64,000 bases of DNA from Spirosoma oryzicola (GTDB lineage Bacteria > Bacteroidota > Bacteroidia > Cytophagales > Spirosomataceae), in assembly GCF_021233055.1 (NCBI RefSeq), contig NZ_CP089539.1:248001-312000 (forward strand), given 5' to 3'. Under the pieces are notes generated by a model. That model was given only the letters and a program-made list of their open reading frames with translations, was not told the DNA's origin and searched no databases. Within the stretch, counting starts at the first letter, position 1. Each line of letters opens with the position of its first letter. Both the position numbers and the translations under genes were made by a program. Shown here piece after piece: positions 61,242 through 64,000 of this stretch.

Positions 61242-64000
61242 ATGAAAAACGTTAACCTTTACCTATTCAGGTTTATGAAACTCACGTGCCTGCAACTGTT
61301 ACTGACGGTGCTATTCATGGGAGTCTCCTGGGCCAGCGATGTCACAGCCCAGGAATTACTCAACCGCCGACTAAGCCTTACAATACAGGATCAGAACATT
61401 AAGACCGTACTACGAAGCATTGAAAAAGCCGCTAGTGTCAAGTTTTCCTACAGTCCGCAAGTTGTACGCTCCCGGCAACTGGTTTCGATGCAGGTGCAGA
61501 ACGGAACGTTAAGAGAAGTGCTGGAAAAGCTGCTCGTACCGTTAAAAGTTAACTTCAGCATTTCTGGCGAACAGATCATCTTGGCCCGTACGGTTGACGA
61601 ACCGGTTCGCATTCAGTTGGGTGAATCGGTCGAAGTCAACGAAGCACCCGCCGAACGAACCATAACAGGGGTTGTATCGGACGAAAAAGGGCAGGGATTG
61701 CCCGGTGTGAGCGTGATTGTAAAAGGCTCAACGCGTGGTTCGGTAACCGACGCATCAGGCACCTACCGCCTAACTATTCCCGATGGTCCACAGACTCTAG
61801 TTTTCAGCTTCGTGGGGTTCACGACTCAGGAGGTGACGGTTAGAAATCAAACCAACTTGTCTGTTCAGTTGCAACCCGATGTCAAATCCATCAATGAAGT
61901 TGTTGTTGTCGGCTACGGTTCGTTGAGTCGTAAGGAAGTGACAAGTGCCGTTACACACCTGTCTTCCTCGGATCTGTTGCGAGTAGGCAGCAATAGTCCG
62001 CTGATGTCGATTCAGGGAAAGGTAGCGGGTTTATCGATCACGAACACAGCCGCCGGTGATCCGAATTCGACGCCTAATATTCAACTTCGGGGTGCTTCTT
62101 CCCGAAGTGCGGGCTTAGGACCTCTGTTTGTCATTAATGGCGTGCCGGGCGGAAACTTGGATAACATCAACCAAAATGAAATTGAGTCGATTGATGTCCT
62201 GAAAGGTGGTGCAGCATCGGCCATCTACGGAACGCGCGGTAGTAATGGGGTGATTGTCATTACTACGAAGAAAGGCTCTTCGGAACCTCGTATTTTTTAC
62301 GATGGCTACACGTCCTTTGATTACATCACTAACAAACTCCATGTGCTGTCGAAAGAACAGTTTCTGGCGGACAAGCGCGGGGTTGATCTGGGTGGCGAAA
62401 CCGATTGGATGAAAGCAGTTAGCCGTAATCCGGCTTTCTCGCAGAAGCATACCTTGCAGTTTTCGGGAGGCAATGGTCAAACTAACTACTTTGCTTCCGT
62501 CGACTATCGGAACGCGACCGGTATTGATTTGCGCTCCGCGAAACGCGAATACGGTGGCCGGGTAAATATCAACCATACCTCGGCTAATAACCTGTATGCC
62601 ATCACGTTTACGGCGGCTCCCCGTTACGCCAACACCAGTGGGGCCGATTACAGCGCCTTCAATTATGCCCTAACGCTCAATCCGACGCAGCCGATTTATG
62701 ACAACACAGGCCGGTATGCTTATATCACATCAGGTTTTTTCGCGAATAACCCTGTCGAGCGGGCTAAGAATGTACTGGCTCAGCAGGAAATCAAATACCT
62801 GGACATCAACGGTTCGTTTAAACTGAATCTGCTCAATAACCTGTCGACCCTGATAACGCTCGGCGAAGTAAGTGGCTCATTCCGGAACGAAAACTTCACG
62901 CCTTCTACACTGTCTACGGTGGTAAACGGTACCAAGCGGAACTCCGCTTCGCAGGCGCTGGATGAACGCGATCAGAAAAGCTTTGAGTGGACGGGCAATT
63001 ACGCGCTGGATGCTCAAAAGCACTCGGTAAAACTATTGGCGGGCTACTCCTATCAATATTTTACGTCATCGGGATTTAGTGCCTCCAACGAGAATTTCCC
63101 TTCTGACATATTGACGTACAACAGTCTGGGCACGGGTCTCTGGAATTTGCAGCAAGGCATTAACAACGTGGGGTCTTACCGGAACAACTCCAAGCTGGCC
63201 GCTTTTTTCGGACGCGTGAATTACGACTTCGACCAGAAGTATTACCTATCCGCCAGCTTACGCCACGAAGGATCGTCTAAGTTTGGTTACGACAACAAGT
63301 GGGGTAATTTCCCGGCGGCTTCGGTGGGCTGGCGCATTACGCAGGAAAAATTTGCTCAGGGACTGCCCTGGTTGAACGAACTGAAACTACGAGCCGACTA
63401 TGGCGTAACGGGTAACCAGGATTTCGACAACTACCGCTCATTGGATACGTATAGTGGGTATGGTTACTATCTGTACAACGGTAGCTCCTATCAAGTGTGG
63501 GGACCGAGCCAGAATACCAACTACGACTTACGCTGGGAAAAAGCGATTAACTTCAACGTAGGTGTTGACTTTGACGTGTTTAAAAACAGCCGCCTGACGG
63601 GTAGCCTGAACTACTATGTTCGCACCAACAAAGACCTGCTGGGTTCATACACAGTAGCCAATCCGCCAAACGTGCAGGGTTCAACCTTTGCCAACGTAGG
63701 GACGATGAAGAATTCCGGCCTCGAAATTCAGTTGAGTGCAGCGGTTATTTCGAACAATGACTTTAGCTACAACGTCTCCTTTGCCGGAGCTACCAACGAC
63801 AACAAATTTGTTTCGTTCTCCAACGAAGCGTACAGGGGTCAGAACTTTGTCAACGTTGTTAGTATGCCCGCGCCCGGCAGCCCCGGCACGTCGCAGCGGT
63901 TACAAGAAAACACCCGGATTGGCAGCTTTTACATGTTAAGATCGGCAGGCGTCGATGAAACTGGTGCGTTGTTGGTGTACAACAAGAACGGGGATATCAT
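61242..64000 (+). CDS. SusC/RagA-type TonB-linked receptor with STN domain (3' end outside window)
   Basis: The gene starts at ATG 61242 and stays open to the window edge, giving at least 919 residues. It has a signal peptide, an STN domain (about residues 45-125, QDQNIKTVLRSIEKAASVKF), a carboxypeptidase-regulatory-like domain (about 140-215, GVVSDEKGQGLPGVSVIVKG), a plug at INEVVVVGYGSLSRKE and TonB barrel strands. The STN domain pairs with the preceding FecR. A SusD gene would be expected just past the edge. The missing end limits further comment. Confidence 0.93.
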   Translation, partial: MKNVNLYLFRFMKLTCLQLLLTVLFMGVSWASDVTAQELLNRRLSLTIQDQNIKTVLRSIEKAASVKFSYSPQVVRSRQLVSMQVQNGTLREVLEKLLVPLKVNFSISGEQIILARTVDEPVRIQLGESVEVNEAPAERTITGVVSDEKGQGLPGVSVIVKGSTRGSVTDASGTYRLTIPDGPQTLVFSFVGFTTQEVTVRNQTNLSVQLQPDVKSINEVVVVGYGSLSRKEVTSAVTHLSSSDLLRVGSNSPLMSIQGKVAGLSITNTAAGDPNSTPNIQLRGASSRSAGLGPLFVINGVPGGNLDNINQNEIESIDVLKGGAASAIYGTRGSNGVIVITTKKGSSEPRIFYDGYTSFDYITNKLHVLSKEQFLADKRGVDLGGETDWMKAVSRNPAFSQKHTLQFSGGNGQTNYFASVDYRNATGIDLRSAKREYGGRVNINHTSANNLYAITFTAAPRYANTSGADYSAFNYALTLNPTQPIYDNTGRYAYITSGFFANNPVERAKNVLAQQEIKYLDINGSFKLNLLNNLSTLITLGEVSGSFRNENFTPSTLSTVVNGTKRNSASQALDERDQKSFEWTGNYALDAQKHSVKLLAGYSYQYFTSSGFSASNENFPSDILTYNSLGTGLWNLQQGINNVGSYRNNSKLAAFFGRVNYDFDQKYYLSASLRHEGSSKFGYDNKWGNFPAASVGWRITQEKFAQGLPWLNELKLRADYGVTGNQDFDNYRSLDTYSGYGYYLYNGSSYQVWGPSQNTNYDLRWEKAINFNVGVDFDVFKNSRLTGSLNYYVRTNKDLLGSYTVANPPNVQGSTFANVGTMKNSGLEIQLSAAVISNNDFSYNVSFAGATNDNKFVSFSNEAYRGQNFVNVVSMPAPGSPGTSQRLQENTRIGSFYMLRSAGVDETGALLVYNKNGDI

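Overview
This window reads as a chromosomal segment of a Bacteroidota bacterium, most likely a Cytophagales member close to Spirosoma. The basis is SusC/SusD-type receptors with STN domains, FecR/ECF-sigma pairs, type 9 secretion (T9SS)-like C-terminal tails, Bacteroidota-style lipoproteins and few Shine-Dalgarno sites. The genus is inferred. There are no rRNA, tRNA, CRISPR or phage genes, and no insertion sequence was recognised.

Layout. 1-5.7 kb: end of a fasciclin-domain gene, a DUF2254 membrane protein, small envelope proteins, a CHAD gene followed by a CYTH gene, and three gene relics (an MscS channel, an unknown protein, a tyrosine phosphatase). 5.8-12.5 kb: a complete regulated uptake locus (ECF sigma, FecR anti-sigma, SusC, SusD) closed by a strong terminator. 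12.7-20.9 kb: a CE2-like esterase, a UbiA-like membrane protein, a serine beta-lactamase-like hydrolase, then a minus-strand group of LEA14-like lipoprotein, beta-barrel, multi-pass membrane protein and YtxH protein. 21.6-36.2 kb: dispersed metabolic and regulatory genes (quinone-oxidoreductase-like MDR, cupin, AraC, glycine-rich CBM3/T9SS protein, type-B carboxylesterase, Crp/Fnr with a divergent epimerase, GH43, WYL regulator, YdeI).

36.4-42.5 kb: a same-strand group of three paralogous AhpD/carboxymuconolactone-decarboxylase-like proteins around a TonB-dependent receptor and an MFS transporter. 43-53 kb: a GNAT enzyme, a decayed response-regulator receiver relic, a large metzincin-like protease with a fibronectin-III array, an aldo/keto reductase with a divergent HxlR regulator, and a 1222-residue surface protein whose C-terminal third is a near copy of that of the glycine-rich protein at 24.9 kb. 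53.9-59.1 kb: an ATP-grasp ligase, two APC permeases and an SsuD-like flavin monooxygenase, with the 5' scar of a second flavin monooxygenase fused to the ligase gene. 59.3-64 kb: a second ECF sigma/FecR/SusC set, cut by the window end.

The most interesting candidate system is the pair of blocks at 36.4-42.5 kb and 53.9-59.1 kb. Together they supply outer-membrane uptake, inner-membrane transport, three thioredoxin-like AhpD-fold proteins with diverging cysteine motifs, an ATP-dependent ligase and sulfonate-type monooxygenases. A role in scavenging an organosulfur or amino-acid-like compound is a hypothesis, not an established pathway.
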